The notes under the pieces are model-generated. The model did no database searches and was not told the DNA's origin. It saw nothing but the letters and a program-made list of their open reading frames with translations. Made by a program: the position numbers and the translations under genes. Shown here in pieces: positions 7,688-16,573 of a stretch of 41,352 nt of DNA; position 1 is the first letter of the stretch; every line of letters starts with the position of its first letter. Origin of the DNA: Marinobacter confluentis (GTDB lineage: Bacteria > Pseudomonadota > Gammaproteobacteria > Pseudomonadales > Oleiphilaceae). The stretch covers positions 1-41,352 of the forward strand of contig NZ_SRPF01000009.1 in assembly GCF_004785685.1 (NCBI RefSeq), in the 5' to 3' direction.

Positions 7688-8347
7688 TCAGTTCTCTTCC
7701 GGTGGTTCCGGCGGCGGTGGTGGAAAGCCGCCAATCTCACGCCAGCGGTTCACAATGCCGCAGAACAGATCGGCCGTTTTCTCGGCGTCATAGGCGGCGG
7801 AATGCGCGTCCTTGTTGCTGAACGGAATGCCCGCCAGCTTGCAGGCCTGGGCCAGTACTGTGTGACCATAGGCAAGGCCGGCCAGGGTAGCGGTGTCGAA
7901 TGTGGAGAAGGGGTGAAACGGGTTGCGGCGGATGTCGGCGCGGAGGGCGGCGGCAAATACAAAGTTATGGTCAAAGGTAGCGTTGTGGCCAACCAGCACA
8001 GCCCGCTTGCAGTCGTGGGCTTTGACGGCCTTGCGTATGGGGCTGAAAATTTCGCTCAAACCCTCACGCTCCGGCACGGCTTCGCGCTCCAGGCTCCAGG
8101 GGTCAATACCGGTGAAGTCCAGGGCAGACTGTTCCAGGTTAGCACCTTCGAACGGGTCAATCTGTTGCACGTGGGTTTCGGACCGGCGCAACCAGCCGTC
8201 CTCGTCCATGGTCAGAATGACGGCGGCTATTTCCAGGAGTGCATCGGTTTCGGGATTGAAACCACCGGTTTCAACGTCGACGACAACCGGCAGAAATCCG
8301 CGAAAGCGGCGCGACATCGGATGTGGCGGTTTGTTTTCTTCAGTCAC
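7688..8347 (-). CDS. rnt: Ribonuclease T (3'-5' exonuclease)
   Basis: At 219 residues this is the usual size for RNase T, a DEDDh exonuclease that trims the 3' ends of tRNA, 5S and 23S rRNA and turns over tRNA CCA ends. The motifs are visible: VVDVETGG with D24 and E26, the middle aspartate in [12 protein letters not shown], and the closing H and D in [17 protein letters not shown]. The long insert and the [14 protein letters not shown] block distinguish it from DNA polymerase III epsilon. It follows pyrC by 21 bases and is probably co-transcribed with it; the same pairing occurs in pseudomonads. The proline-rich end ([12 protein letters not shown]) is a lineage-specific tail. Confidence 0.95.
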   Translation of the reverse strand: MTEENKPPHPMSRRFRGFLPVVVDVETGGFNPETDALLEIAAVILTMDEDGWLRRSETHVQQIDPFEGANLEQSALDFTGIDPWSLEREAVPEREGLSEIFSPIRKAVKAHDCKRAVLVGHNATFDHNFVFAAALRADIRRNPFHPFSTFDTATLAGLAYGHTVLAQACKLAGIPFSNKDAHSAAYDAEKTADLFCGIVNRWREIGGFPPPPPEPPEEN

Positions 8348-8368
8348 TGGAACTCCAGAATAGTGTGG

Positions 8369-9400
8369 TTAGGCGACTTGCCACTGTAATTTTTCACCGG
8401 CTTTCAGAGGGACTATATCGCCGTCTGCCAGGGGTAGCGACTCTGGCATCTGCCACGGGGTCTTGATCAGTGTGATGGTGTCCTGGTTCCGGGGCAGGCC
8501 GTAAAAATCCGCCCCATTGAAGCTGGCAAAGGCTTCCAGCCTGTCCAGCACGCCCAGTTCCTCAAACACCTCTGCATAAAGCGATAGGGCACTGTAGGCG
8601 GAATAACAGCCGGCACAGCCACAGGCGGTTTCTTTACGGTCCCGGGCGTGGGGCGCGGAGTCCGTGCCCAGGAAAAAACGGGTATCACCGCTGGCCACTG
8701 CATCGCGCAGAGCCTGCTGGTGTCGGTTCCGCTTGAGCACTGGCAGGCAGTAAAGGTGGGGCCGGATTCCACCCACCAGCAGGTGGTTGCGGTTGTACAA
8801 CAGATGCTGGGGGGTGATGGTGGCAGCAAGCTGGCCGCCCTGATGACCGTGCACAAAATCCACGGAATCTGCGGTGGTAATGTGTTCGAGCACCACCTTT
8901 AACGCCGGAAACGCATCCAGAGTAGGGGCCAGCACTCGGTCCAGGAAGACTTTCTCCCGGTCAAAAATATCAATGTCGGCATCGGTTACCTCACCGTGCA
9001 CCAGTAGCAGCATGCCGCAGTCACTCATGGCCTGGAGCACCGGGTAAATTCTGCGAATGTCTGTCACTCCAGACTCGGAATTGGTGGTCGCTCCGGCTGG
9101 ATAAAGTTTGGCGGCAACCACGCCGGCTTTTTTCGCCGTGGTGATATCAGTCGGTGTGGTGGCTTCGGTAAGGTAAAGTGTCATGAGCGGTTCAAAGCCG
9201 GTTCCCGGCGCCGCGGCCATAATCCGCTCCCGATAGGCCAGGGCCATGGCTGCATCGGTCACCGGCGGTGTCAGGTTTGGCATGATGATGGCGCGGCCAA
9301 AATGGCGGGCTGTTGCCGGAACCACGTCGTTCAGAACGGCGCCGTCGCGGACGTGCAGGTGCCAGTCGTCAGGGCGGGTGATGGTGATCTGATGTGTCAT
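8369..9400 (-). CDS. pyrC: Dihydroorotase (class II, PyrC)
   Basis: This 343-residue enzyme closes N-carbamoyl-aspartate to dihydroorotate, the third step of pyrimidine synthesis. All metal-site residues are present: H14-x-H16 in [10 protein letters not shown], the carboxylated lysine in [13 protein letters not shown] at about 95-105, histidines in LLVHGEVT and VLEHITT, and the catalytic aspartate in LGTDSAPH. Length and motifs match the E. coli-type single-function enzyme, not the PyrC' pseudo-dihydroorotase. It is the first gene of a likely pyrC-rnt transcript, has its own promoter upstream, and is divergent from motY. Confidence 0.97.
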   Translation of the reverse strand: MTHQITITRPDDWHLHVRDGAVLNDVVPATARHFGRAIIMPNLTPPVTDAAMALAYRERIMAAAPGTGFEPLMTLYLTEATTPTDITTAKKAGVVAAKLYPAGATTNSESGVTDIRRIYPVLQAMSDCGMLLLVHGEVTDADIDIFDREKVFLDRVLAPTLDAFPALKVVLEHITTADSVDFVHGHQGGQLAATITPQHLLYNRNHLLVGGIRPHLYCLPVLKRNRHQQALRDAVASGDTRFFLGTDSAPHARDRKETACGCAGCYSAYSALSLYAEVFEELGVLDRLEAFASFNGADFYGLPRNQDTITLIKTPWQMPESLPLADGDIVPLKAGEKLQWQVA

Positions 9401-9433
9401 GTCTGGGTTCCGGGCTTGGCAAAATTCTGCGGG

Positions 9434-9442
9434 ATTATATCA
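9434..9442 (-). promoter_or_regulatory. Extended -10 promoter for pyrC
   Basis: On the minus strand TGATATAAT gives a perfect -10 with the TGn extension, about 35 bases before the pyrC start codon. No good -35 accompanies it, as is common for extended -10 promoters. Confidence 0.55.
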
Positions 9443-9537
9443 GAACCGGTTTCCGATTGTTTCCGGGCGTGGCCTAAAGATTTCCGGCGGACGGCCGTAA
9501 AGCCCAGAAGAACCAACTCAGCGAATGGACCGGACGT

Positions 9538-10458
9538 ATGGCCAGATTTCCACAAGGTTTCCGGGGGCTCCTGGCGGCCACGGTGCTTGCAGGCGCGGCC
9601 ATTGCCCCTGGTGTGCAGGCTGGCACCTATGGAGCCGGTATTGAGAACAGTCAGTGGTATCTGTCCCAGTCGGTCTTTGAATGTACCCTGGTGCACGAGG
9701 TGCCGGGGTACGGTCGTGCGGTGTTCAAGCATCGCGCGGGCGAGACCCTGTCGTTCTTCCTCGAATCTGAACTGGCACTGATGCGCCCCGGTAACGGCCG
9801 CATGGTCGTGGAGGCCCCGGCCTGGCGTCCGGGTGTAAAACCCCGGCCGATGGGTAATGTTACGGTGTCAGACGGCCCCAGGCAGGTGGAACTGGATTCC
9901 CGCCAGTCGATGATTCTGATCCAGGGCCTGATGGATGGCATGAGCCCGACGGTCACCCGCGAATCCTGGTATGACCGCAGCCCGATCCGGGTTCGGGTAT
10001 CCAATATCAATTTTTCCCGGCAGTTTCCGGCCTATCGCTCCTGCACCGCTGGCCTGCTGCCCGTCAATTATGACCAGATCAAACGCTCGCGGGTGCCTTT
10101 CGGACCGGGCAGCACCAGTCTTTCCGCAGCTGACCGCCGACTGCTTGATAACATTGTGACCTACGTGCTGGCTGATTCCACGGTCGAACGGGTATTTGTG
10201 GATGGTCACACCGATAGCAGTGGCAGCCGGATCAACAACCGCGCCCTTTCAGAAGAACGGGCCAATGCCGTCGCGGACTATCTGATCGGGGAAGGCCTGC
10301 CGGAAGATCTGATCATCGTTAGAGCTCATGCAGACCAGTATCCTGCCTCGAACCGGGCGGCGGATAACCGCCGCACCACCATACGGCTGCAGCGCGAAGG
10401 GGAACGTCCAGAGCTGCAACAGGCCCAGAGCTACGGACCAGCCACACCCAGCAGCTAA
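9538..10458 (+). CDS. motY: MotY, T-ring protein of the sodium-driven flagellar motor
   Basis: The 306-residue protein has a signal peptide (cleavage near VQAG at about 28-30), an N-terminal MotY-type domain beginning YGAGIENSQWYLSQS, and a C-terminal OmpA-like peptidoglycan-binding domain. The latter shows the VFVDGHTDSSGS and NRALSEERANAVADYL blocks and ends in NRRTTIRL. In Vibrio, MotY forms the periplasmic T ring that anchors PomAB stators; in Pseudomonas it serves the MotCD stators. Its place beside pyrC and rnt matches Pseudomonas. No other flagellar genes lie nearby, so it is expressed alone. The ATG at 9538 is poorly preceded by a ribosome site (ACCGGACGT), so the start is slightly uncertain. 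Confidence 0.92.
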   Translation: MARFPQGFRGLLAATVLAGAAIAPGVQAGTYGAGIENSQWYLSQSVFECTLVHEVPGYGRAVFKHRAGETLSFFLESELALMRPGNGRMVVEAPAWRPGVKPRPMGNVTVSDGPRQVELDSRQSMILIQGLMDGMSPTVTRESWYDRSPIRVRVSNINFSRQFPAYRSCTAGLLPVNYDQIKRSRVPFGPGSTSLSAADRRLLDNIVTYVLADSTVERVFVDGHTDSSGSRINNRALSEERANAVADYLIGEGLPEDLIIVRAHADQYPASNRAADNRRTTIRLQREGERPELQQAQSYGPATPSS

Positions 10459-10476
10459 TCAACGGCCATTTACAGG

Positions 10477-11403
10477 TCAGTGGATGCGGGTGAGCACTTC
10501 CAGATGGGCATTCACGCTTTCGGCCAGTGCTTTCAGGTGATATCCGCCTTCCAGGGTTGAAATGATGCGGTCATTGGCATGGTCGTGGGCCACGCTGGCC
10601 AGCATCTCTGTCAGCCAGGCGTAGTCTTCAGCTTCCAGGTTCAGTTCGGCCAGCGGGTCCAGCCTGTGGCCATCAAATCCGGCGGAGATCAATACTATCT
10701 GCGGCCGGAAATCCTGCAGTTTTTTCAACCAGGCTTCCTCCACGATTTTCCGGTAACCCAGCGCCGACTCACCCGCTTCAATGGGAGTGTTAATAATATT
10801 CTCCGCCTGACGGTGCACGTGGGAGTGGGGATAGAACGGATGCTGGAAGCTTGAGCACATCAGGATGCGTTCGTCACCTCCGACAATATCGACTGTGCCA
10901 TTGCCCTGGTGCACATCAAAATCGACGATGGCAACGCGCTCGAGGTGATGGAAATTCAGCGCCCGCTTGGCCGCGAGAGCCACGTTATTGTAGAAACAGA
11001 ACCCCATGGATTTGCTACGTTCGGCATGATGCCCCGGCGGGCGGGCGCAAATGAAGGCGTTGGTCAACTGGCTGCTCAGCACCATATCCACCGCCTGAAT
11101 GTTGGCGCCGGCTGCCAGCCGTGCTGCCCGCAGGGTATGGGGCATCATGGCGGTGTCCGGGTCTGTGTATACCCGGCCCTTGGTGGGTTGCATCAGTTCA
11201 AGCTGATGCAGATAGCCCTCGGGGTGGGCCAGTAACAGCTGGTCGCGGGTGATCTCTTCGGGTTTGACCCAGTCCAGGGTCTGGTCAAGGCCGGTCTGGC
11301 CGAGATAGCTGATGATGGACGACAGGCGTTCCGGACACTCCGGGTGTTCAGGGCCCATTACGTGGCGGGCAAAGTCGTCGTGGGAAAAGAATCCGGTTGT
11401 CAT
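10477..11403 (-). CDS. Histone deacetylase-superfamily zinc deacetylase
   Basis: The 308-residue protein is a class II-like member of the arginase/deacetylase superfamily. All active-site parts are seen: the HH pair 125-126 in RPPGHHAE, zinc ligands D163 and H165 in DFDVHQGNGT, D244 in SAGFDGH, and Y288 in LEGGYHL. Bacterial members remove acyl groups from lysines, polyamines or other amines; the substrate here is unknown. It is divergent from a Pat-type acetyltransferase 161 bases away, so an attractive inference is that it reverses that enzyme's work. The start ATG at 11401-11403 gives the family's usual H-x-x-HxECPERL beginning. It is convergent with motY with an 18-base gap. Confidence 0.92.
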   Translation of the reverse strand: MTTGFFSHDDFARHVMGPEHPECPERLSSIISYLGQTGLDQTLDWVKPEEITRDQLLLAHPEGYLHQLELMQPTKGRVYTDPDTAMMPHTLRAARLAAGANIQAVDMVLSSQLTNAFICARPPGHHAERSKSMGFCFYNNVALAAKRALNFHHLERVAIVDFDVHQGNGTVDIVGGDERILMCSSFQHPFYPHSHVHRQAENIINTPIEAGESALGYRKIVEEAWLKKLQDFRPQIVLISAGFDGHRLDPLAELNLEAEDYAWLTEMLASVAHDHANDRIISTLEGGYHLKALAESVNAHLEVLTRIH

Positions 11404-11564
11404 TTTGGCACCGACACCCCGTGTTGTATTTTATTTGTTCAAGGTTATCAGGGATTACCCGTGTTTTCCCGAGTTCTTTGGTCGTAGGGTTGCGGGTACG
11501 TTTCGCATTGAGGCCCAACAGCCTAAGATAGGATCTCAGGAATCACAGCAGCAAGGAGACCCGC

Positions 11565-14309
11565 GTGAGCACCCGTTATCTGGAAAGCCTGTTCAACCCC
11601 GATTCAATTGTGGTGATTGGCGCGTCCGAGCGTTCGGATAATCTGGGCGGTATGGTGCTGCGAAACCTGCTTGGTGGTGGTTACGCGGGGCGGCTTCTGG
11701 TGATCAACCGCAACCAATACGACAATGTTCATGGTGTGCCCTGTGTTCGCAAAGTGTCGCAGATGCCTGAGAAGACGGACCTGGCGATTGTCTGCACCCC
11801 GCCGGAAACCGTGCCGAAAATGGTGCGCAAGCTGGGCGAGGCCGGGGTACGCACCGCTATCGTGATGACCGGTGGCATGTCCCGAAGCCACAGCAAAACC
11901 GGCCAGCCACTGATGTATTCGGTTCGCAAGGCGGCACGGGACAGTGGCATACGGGTGCTAGGGCCCAATACCATCGGTCTGATGGTGCCGGCGCGGAAAC
12001 TCAACGCCACCTATGCCCACATGGGGGCTATTCCCGGCAAGGTCGCGTTTATCGGGCAGTCCGGCACCATTGCCAGTTCGATTCTGGACTGGGCGTTTGC
12101 CCGGGGCGTGGGCTTCTCCTATTTTCTGACGCTGGGCGATGGCATGGACATCGACCATGACGATCTGATCGACTACCTGGCCCAGGATTCCAGTACCCGT
12201 GCCATTCTGCTGCACCTCGAGCATATTCCCAACCCCCGACGGTTCATGTCTGCTGTTCGTGTTGCCTCCCGCACCAAGCCGGTGATTGCCGTGAAAAGTG
12301 GCCGGGTTCCGGAATCGGAATGGATGCCCCATGTGCTGCCTGTAGGCCTGACCCAGAGTGACCCAATTTACGATGCCATGCTGCAACGGGCCGGGGTACT
12401 GAGAGTAGATGGCCTGGGCCAGATGTTTGATGCGCTGGAAACACTGACCCGAATGCGCACCCTGCGAAAGGAAGGCCTGGCGATTATTGCCAACGGCGTT
12501 GGCCCCGGAGTGCTTGCGGTGGACCGCCTGGCCGCGCTGGAGGGGGAGCTGTCGCAATTTTCGGAAGACACAATAACCGAACTGGCAGACCATCTGCCCC
12601 GCTATTGGACTCGCAAGAATCCGGTGGACCTTGGCTATGACGCCTCGCCTGAGCTCTACGCGCGGGCGGTAAAGATTCTTGCGAAAGATACCCAGATCAC
12701 CAACCTGCTGGTGATGTATGCCCCGACGCTGACGGAGGACAGCCTTCAGATTGCAGACGCGGTGGTTCAGGCCGCCCGGGGCACACGGCTGAATGTTTTC
12801 ACCTGCTGGCTGGGCCAGAGTACCGTTATGGATGCCCGTGACGAGTTCTATCGTGCTGGTGTGCCGTCTTTTTTCAACCCGGAAAAAGCAGTTACTGCCT
12901 TTATGCAGCATGTTCGGCATCAACGGGTGCAGCGCCTGCTAACAGAAACCCCCGAATCCTTCACCGATCATCTGGCTGATCGGTCCCACACCCGGCGGCT
13001 GGTGACCGAGGCGCTGCGAGACAGGCGTTACTGCCTGACCAACCAGGAATCCCGGGAGGTCATCCGCGAATACGGTATTAACACCATCGACACCATCTAC
13101 TGTGATGATGTTGAGGAAGTGCTTGAAGCCTTTGCGGTTGAGCGCAGGCCGATTGATATCACCCTGATACACGAGCAGTCCTGCGTTCCCCTTGTTGCAC
13201 TCAGCCCCGGCCAGCGCCGGTACAAAGGCACGGTACAGAAGCTGAACAGCGAAGGCGCGATTATCGATTCCTGCCGTTTTCTGATGGAGGAGTACCAGAA
13301 ACATTATCCGGACAGCGGCTTCCTGGGTTTTGCCATCCAGCGTTCTTACCAGCACGTGGGCGGTATTGAGTTTAGCGTGGGTATTACCCGGGATGAGCTG
13401 TTCGGCCCGCTGGTTGTCTGTGGGGCAGCCGGTGCCCAGATCAATGTGCTGTCCGACCGGCAGATAGCCCTGCCACCACTGAATATGGTGCTGGCGCGGG
13501 AACTGCTGCGTCGCACCTATATGTACAAGCTGTTGAACGAGCACAGCTTGAAGCCGGAGGAGGATATCCGGGCGGTGGCGGAGACACTGGTTACGCTGTC
13601 CCAGATTGTGATCGACATCCCCGAAATCCGTGGCCTGGAAATCTTGCCTTTGCTGTTTAACGATGACGGCGCCGTGGCCGTCAATGTGGCCATCGATCTG
13701 TCAGACAAGCCGGGTAAGCCCATTATCCAGGCCTACCCACGAGAGCTGGAAGAATGGATTGTGCTGCCAAAATCCGGGCGCCGGGTCATTATCCGGCCGG
13801 TGCTGGCGGAAGACGAACCTGCCCATCGGGCCTTCCATGAACTGCAGTCACCGGAATCCATCCGTTACCGGTTTTTTCAGTACCGCAAGCACTTTTCCCG
13901 GGAAGACGTCGCCCAGATGGTGCAGATCGATTACGACCGTGAAATGGTATTTATCGCCAATGCCCCCCGGGAGGATGCCGAGGGCGAGGAAACCCTGGGC
14001 ACCGTCAGAACCTGGACCGATGCGGACAATCTACGCTGCGAATTCGCGGTGATGGTGCACGATAATATGAAGGGCGAAGGCCTGGGTGTCGCATTGATGC
14101 AGAAAATGATCGACTACTGTCGGGCTAAAGGCACGGTGGAAATGGTGGGCAATGTATTGCCAGACAACGTGCCTATGCTACGGCTGGCGGAGCATCTGGG
14201 GTTTGAAACCCGTTACAACGCTGAAGAAGACGTGATTGATCTGCTGCTGATCCTGAACGAGCCGGAGAAAGACTGGCAGCGTGAGCGGCTGGATCAGGGC
14301 TCTCACTAG
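11565..14309 (+). CDS. Pat/YfiQ-type protein lysine acetyltransferase (acyl-CoA synthetase-like plus GNAT)
   Basis: At 914 residues it has the layout of Salmonella Pat and E. coli PatZ/YfiQ: a CoA-binding Rossmann domain (1-130, FNPDSIVVIGASERSDNLGG), succinyl-CoA ligase-like domains (140-460), an ATP-grasp subdomain (about 480-705) and a C-terminal GNAT domain (about 740-895) with the acetyl-CoA loop MKGEGLGVAL. Such enzymes acetylate and silence acetyl-CoA synthetase and other targets. The synthetase half seems non-catalytic: where active ADP-forming synthetases have the phospho-histidine block SHTGALAGSD, this protein reads PHVLPVGLTQSD in a shifted context, as expected for Pat. The GTG start follows AAGGAGA. 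It is divergent from the deacetylase gene. Confidence 0.92.
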   Translation: MSTRYLESLFNPDSIVVIGASERSDNLGGMVLRNLLGGGYAGRLLVINRNQYDNVHGVPCVRKVSQMPEKTDLAIVCTPPETVPKMVRKLGEAGVRTAIVMTGGMSRSHSKTGQPLMYSVRKAARDSGIRVLGPNTIGLMVPARKLNATYAHMGAIPGKVAFIGQSGTIASSILDWAFARGVGFSYFLTLGDGMDIDHDDLIDYLAQDSSTRAILLHLEHIPNPRRFMSAVRVASRTKPVIAVKSGRVPESEWMPHVLPVGLTQSDPIYDAMLQRAGVLRVDGLGQMFDALETLTRMRTLRKEGLAIIANGVGPGVLAVDRLAALEGELSQFSEDTITELADHLPRYWTRKNPVDLGYDASPELYARAVKILAKDTQITNLLVMYAPTLTEDSLQIADAVVQAARGTRLNVFTCWLGQSTVMDARDEFYRAGVPSFFNPEKAVTAFMQHVRHQRVQRLLTETPESFTDHLADRSHTRRLVTEALRDRRYCLTNQESREVIREYGINTIDTIYCDDVEEVLEAFAVERRPIDITLIHEQSCVPLVALSPGQRRYKGTVQKLNSEGAIIDSCRFLMEEYQKHYPDSGFLGFAIQRSYQHVGGIEFSVGITRDELFGPLVVCGAAGAQINVLSDRQIALPPLNMVLARELLRRTYMYKLLNEHSLKPEEDIRAVAETLVTLSQIVIDIPEIRGLEILPLLFNDDGAVAVNVAIDLSDKPGKPIIQAYPRELEEWIVLPKSGRRVIIRPVLAEDEPAHRAFHELQSPESIRYRFFQYRKHFSREDVAQMVQIDYDREMVFIANAPREDAEGEETLGTVRTWTDADNLRCEFAVMVHDNMKGEGLGVALMQKMIDYCRAKGTVEMVGNVLPDNVPMLRLAEHLGFETRYNAEEDVIDLLLILNEPEKDWQRERLDQGSH

Positions 14310-14337
14310 GCGTGCCAGTCTTTCCGGTTTTCCGGCT

Positions 14338-15264
14338 TTACTCTTCTACAATTGCTGAGCGATCCTCACCGCCCAGGGCTTCCAGCAGCCCTGGGATCAG
14401 CCGGGACATCTCCAGCGTCATCAGCGAGAAAGCCGCGTCAAAGCGAGCGGCGGCGTCATCAGCGTCTACGTCATCCAGTTTTTCCTGAAGCGTTTCACCG
14501 AACTTCAGGCGCTTGATGCCCAGCTCTTCATCCAGCACGAAAGACACGTTGTCGTCCCAGGTGACGGACAGTTTGGTCACCAGCATGCCGGCGTCCAGAT
14601 GGGTGCGAATGTCGTCGCCCTGCAGATCAAGTCCCTTGCAGCGAACTACGCCGCCGTCTTCAGATGGGTCTTTCAGTTCGCACTCGGTGCCCAGCTCAAT
14701 GGCTGCGGGCAGGTCGATGGTTTCGTTCAGCCAGCCGGTGAAGGTGAAAGACGGAGCCTGTTCAACGGCTGGCGGGCGCACGGGCAGAGAACCCACGCTT
14801 TTGCGAAGGGCGGAGGCCAGATCTTCTGCCTGTTTGGCAGATCCGGCATCTACCACCAGAACGCCGTCGGCTGGTGCCAGATAGGCGTAGCACCGGCGGT
14901 TCTTGGAAAACGCCCTGGGCAGCATTTCCAGGGTGACTTCTTCTTTTATTTCGTCTTTTTCCTTGCGGCGGACTTTACGGCCCTGTTCTATTTCGATGGC
15001 TTCCGCTTTCTCGTCTACCAGCTCTTTCACTACTGACGAGGGCAGTAGCTTCTCTTCCTTGCGCAGGGCAATCAGGAAGCAGCCGCCGGCGCTATGAACC
15101 AGCATGTCGCTGTGTTTGCCCATAGGCGGAACCCAGCCCTGGCGTGACGTTTCCTGGGGGGCGCAAGGCTTGAAGGCTTCGGCCTGCAGTTGCTCTTCCA
15201 GAGCTTCGGCGGTGATTTCAAAGGGCTTGGTAAAACGGAAAACGCGGGCATTACGAAACCACAT
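14338..15264 (-). CDS. rdgC: RdgC, recombination-associated DNA-binding protein
   Basis: The 308-residue protein starts MWFRNARVFRFTKPF and has the family's G-W-VPP-MG segment at about 44-50. RdgC forms a ring-shaped dimer around double-stranded DNA and limits RecA loading; in Neisseria it also acts in pilin antigenic variation. Length equals the family norm of about 300. It stands last in a leftward run, 83 bases past the DUF2788 gene, which is enough for a promoter of its own. It ends 28 bases from the convergent acetyltransferase gene, and I see only a weak CCGG/CCGG hairpin between them. Confidence 0.96.
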   Translation of the reverse strand: MWFRNARVFRFTKPFEITAEALEEQLQAEAFKPCAPQETSRQGWVPPMGKHSDMLVHSAGGCFLIALRKEEKLLPSSVVKELVDEKAEAIEIEQGRKVRRKEKDEIKEEVTLEMLPRAFSKNRRCYAYLAPADGVLVVDAGSAKQAEDLASALRKSVGSLPVRPPAVEQAPSFTFTGWLNETIDLPAAIELGTECELKDPSEDGGVVRCKGLDLQGDDIRTHLDAGMLVTKLSVTWDDNVSFVLDEELGIKRLKFGETLQEKLDDVDADDAAARFDAAFSLMTLEMSRLIPGLLEALGGEDRSAIVEE

Positions 15265-15347
15265 GGTCCGGGTCCTTGTTAATATCTGGGGGTTGTCGAA
15301 CAGATTCGCAGTTGATCAAGGTCTATCAAGAGGGAAGGGATGATACA

Positions 15348-15548
15348 TCAAATCTGCATGATTTCGACTAACACCGTTTTAACAATAAAACCGACCACCC
15401 CGGCGCCTAGAATGGTGAACAGGGCAATGGTACCGAACCGACCCGCCTGGGACTTTTTAGCCAGGTCCCAGACGATAAAACCCATCCAAACGATCAGACC
15501 GGTCAGCAGTACCAGCATTGCGAGTTGGGAAAAAACCGCTTCACTCAT
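15348..15548 (-). CDS. DUF2788 small membrane protein
   Basis: Sixty-six residues with two hydrophobic helices (about 8-28 and 40-62) split by the basic [12 protein letters not shown] loop, so it is an inner-membrane hairpin protein. It matches the DUF2788 family of about 70 residues, whose function is unknown. Its ATG overlaps the yaaA stop by four bases (ATGA at 15545-15548), so it is translated together with yaaA. That link hints at a role in the same stress response, but nothing in the sequence proves it. Confidence 0.85.
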   Translation of the reverse strand: MSEAVFSQLAMLVLLTGLIVWMGFIVWDLAKKSQAGRFGTIALFTILGAGVVGFIVKTVLVEIMQI

Positions 15549-16318
15549 GACTGTTCGTCGCGGAGGAATACCCAGTTATCGGCATCCGATTGCTCATCAC
15601 TGAAGCGGTAGCCCTCAAGGTCGAACCCTTTCAGATCATCAGCCTGGGTGATGTTGTTCTGGATGGCATAGCGGCACATCAGGCCGCGGGCCTTTTTAGC
15701 GTAAAAGCTGATCATTTTGTACTGGCCGTTCTTCCAGTCCTTGAATTGGGGGGTGATCAGCCTGGCGTCCAGGTCATTTTGGCGAACACTTTTGAAGTAT
15801 TCGTTGGACGCCAGGTTTACCAGCACACCGTCATCTGCTTTCAGCAGGCGGTTGAGTTCATCGGTAATTTTGCTACCCCAGAAAGCGTAAAGGTCTTTGC
15901 CACGGTTGTTCTCAAACTTGGTGCCCATTTCCAGACGGTAGGGCTGCATCAGGTCAAGCGGCCTTAGAACGCCGTACAGGCCGGAAAGAATGCGCAGGCG
16001 CTTTTGGGCAATCTCGAACTCTTTATCGCTGAAGCTTTCGGCGTCCAGGCCGGTGTATACATCGCCCTTGAACGCCAGCACGGCCTGTCGCGCGTTATCC
16101 TGGGTGAACGGCGTGTGCCAGGTGCGAAAACGTTCGGCGTTAAGCTGGCCCAGTTTTTCGCTGACGCTCATCAGGTTGCTGATGTCGTGGGGCTCCAGCG
16201 TTTTAAGCTGATCGACCAGTTCGCAGGAATCGTCCAGAAATTCCGGCTGGCTGTTTTTTGTGGTTGCCAGAGGACTTTCATAATCCAGCGTTTTAGCAGG
16301 GGAAATAACCATCAACAT
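15545..16318 (-). CDS. yaaA: YaaA, peroxide stress resistance protein
   Basis: The 257-residue protein begins [15 protein letters not shown], the YaaA (DUF328) signature, and has the internal [24 protein letters not shown] block at about 110-133. E. coli YaaA lowers free intracellular iron during hydrogen peroxide stress and so protects DNA; it has a helix-hairpin-helix DNA-binding fold. Its neighbour upstream is a small glutaredoxin-like protein, 12 bases away, which suits a redox-stress operon. I see no OxyR site that I can support. Confidence 0.96.
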   Translation of the reverse strand: MLMVISPAKTLDYESPLATTKNSQPEFLDDSCELVDQLKTLEPHDISNLMSVSEKLGQLNAERFRTWHTPFTQDNARQAVLAFKGDVYTGLDAESFSDKEFEIAQKRLRILSGLYGVLRPLDLMQPYRLEMGTKFENNRGKDLYAFWGSKITDELNRLLKADDGVLVNLASNEYFKSVRQNDLDARLITPQFKDWKNGQYKMISFYAKKARGLMCRYAIQNNITQADDLKGFDLEGYRFSDEQSDADNWVFLRDEQS

Positions 16319-16330
16319 GTCGGGTGTTCC

Positions 16331-16564
16331 TCATCGAAGAAAGTTCATTAACTGGTCCCTGGTAAATGGCCAGTCCAGCTCCTCGCCGGTGTCCGTGCGG
16401 TGCAGTACCGGAATGCGCGTGCCATAGCGCTCCACCAGTTTTTCGGACTGGGCAATGTCCACAGCGTCTACCGGTATCGGCTCCGGCATGGGCGTATTCA
16501 CCAGCAGGGCCTCTGCTACTTCGCACAGGTGACACTGGGACGTTGTGTAGAAAATCAGTTCCAT
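16331..16564 (-). CDS. Glutaredoxin-like (DUF836) thiol protein
   Basis: A 77-residue thioredoxin-fold protein starting MELIFYTTSQCHLCEVAE with the redox pair C11-x-x-C14. The cis-proline is in TRIPVLHR, and it ends with the DWPFTRDQL helix. It belongs to the short glutaredoxin/DUF836 group, usually 75-90 residues, of unassigned substrate. It sits 9 bases after yciK and 12 before yaaA, so the three genes are likely one transcript. Confidence 0.88.
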   Translation of the reverse strand: MELIFYTTSQCHLCEVAEALLVNTPMPEPIPVDAVDIAQSEKLVERYGTRIPVLHRTDTGEELDWPFTRDQLMNFLR

Positions 16565-16573
16565 TGCTTTCGA

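Noticed and set aside
9415..9435. A TGGCAAAATTCTGC sequence upstream of motY resembling a sigma54 promoter.
   Set aside because: The gap between GG and GC is nine bases where ten is required, and the TTGC element is incomplete.
11565..14309. Reading the 914-residue protein as an active ADP-forming acyl-CoA synthetase.
   Set aside because: The phospho-histidine block of active enzymes is degenerate here and a GNAT domain follows, which is the Pat layout.
14310..14337. CCGG-TTTT-CCGG hairpin between the acetyltransferase and rdgC.
   Set aside because: The stem is only four pairs and the T run is poor; it may be chance.
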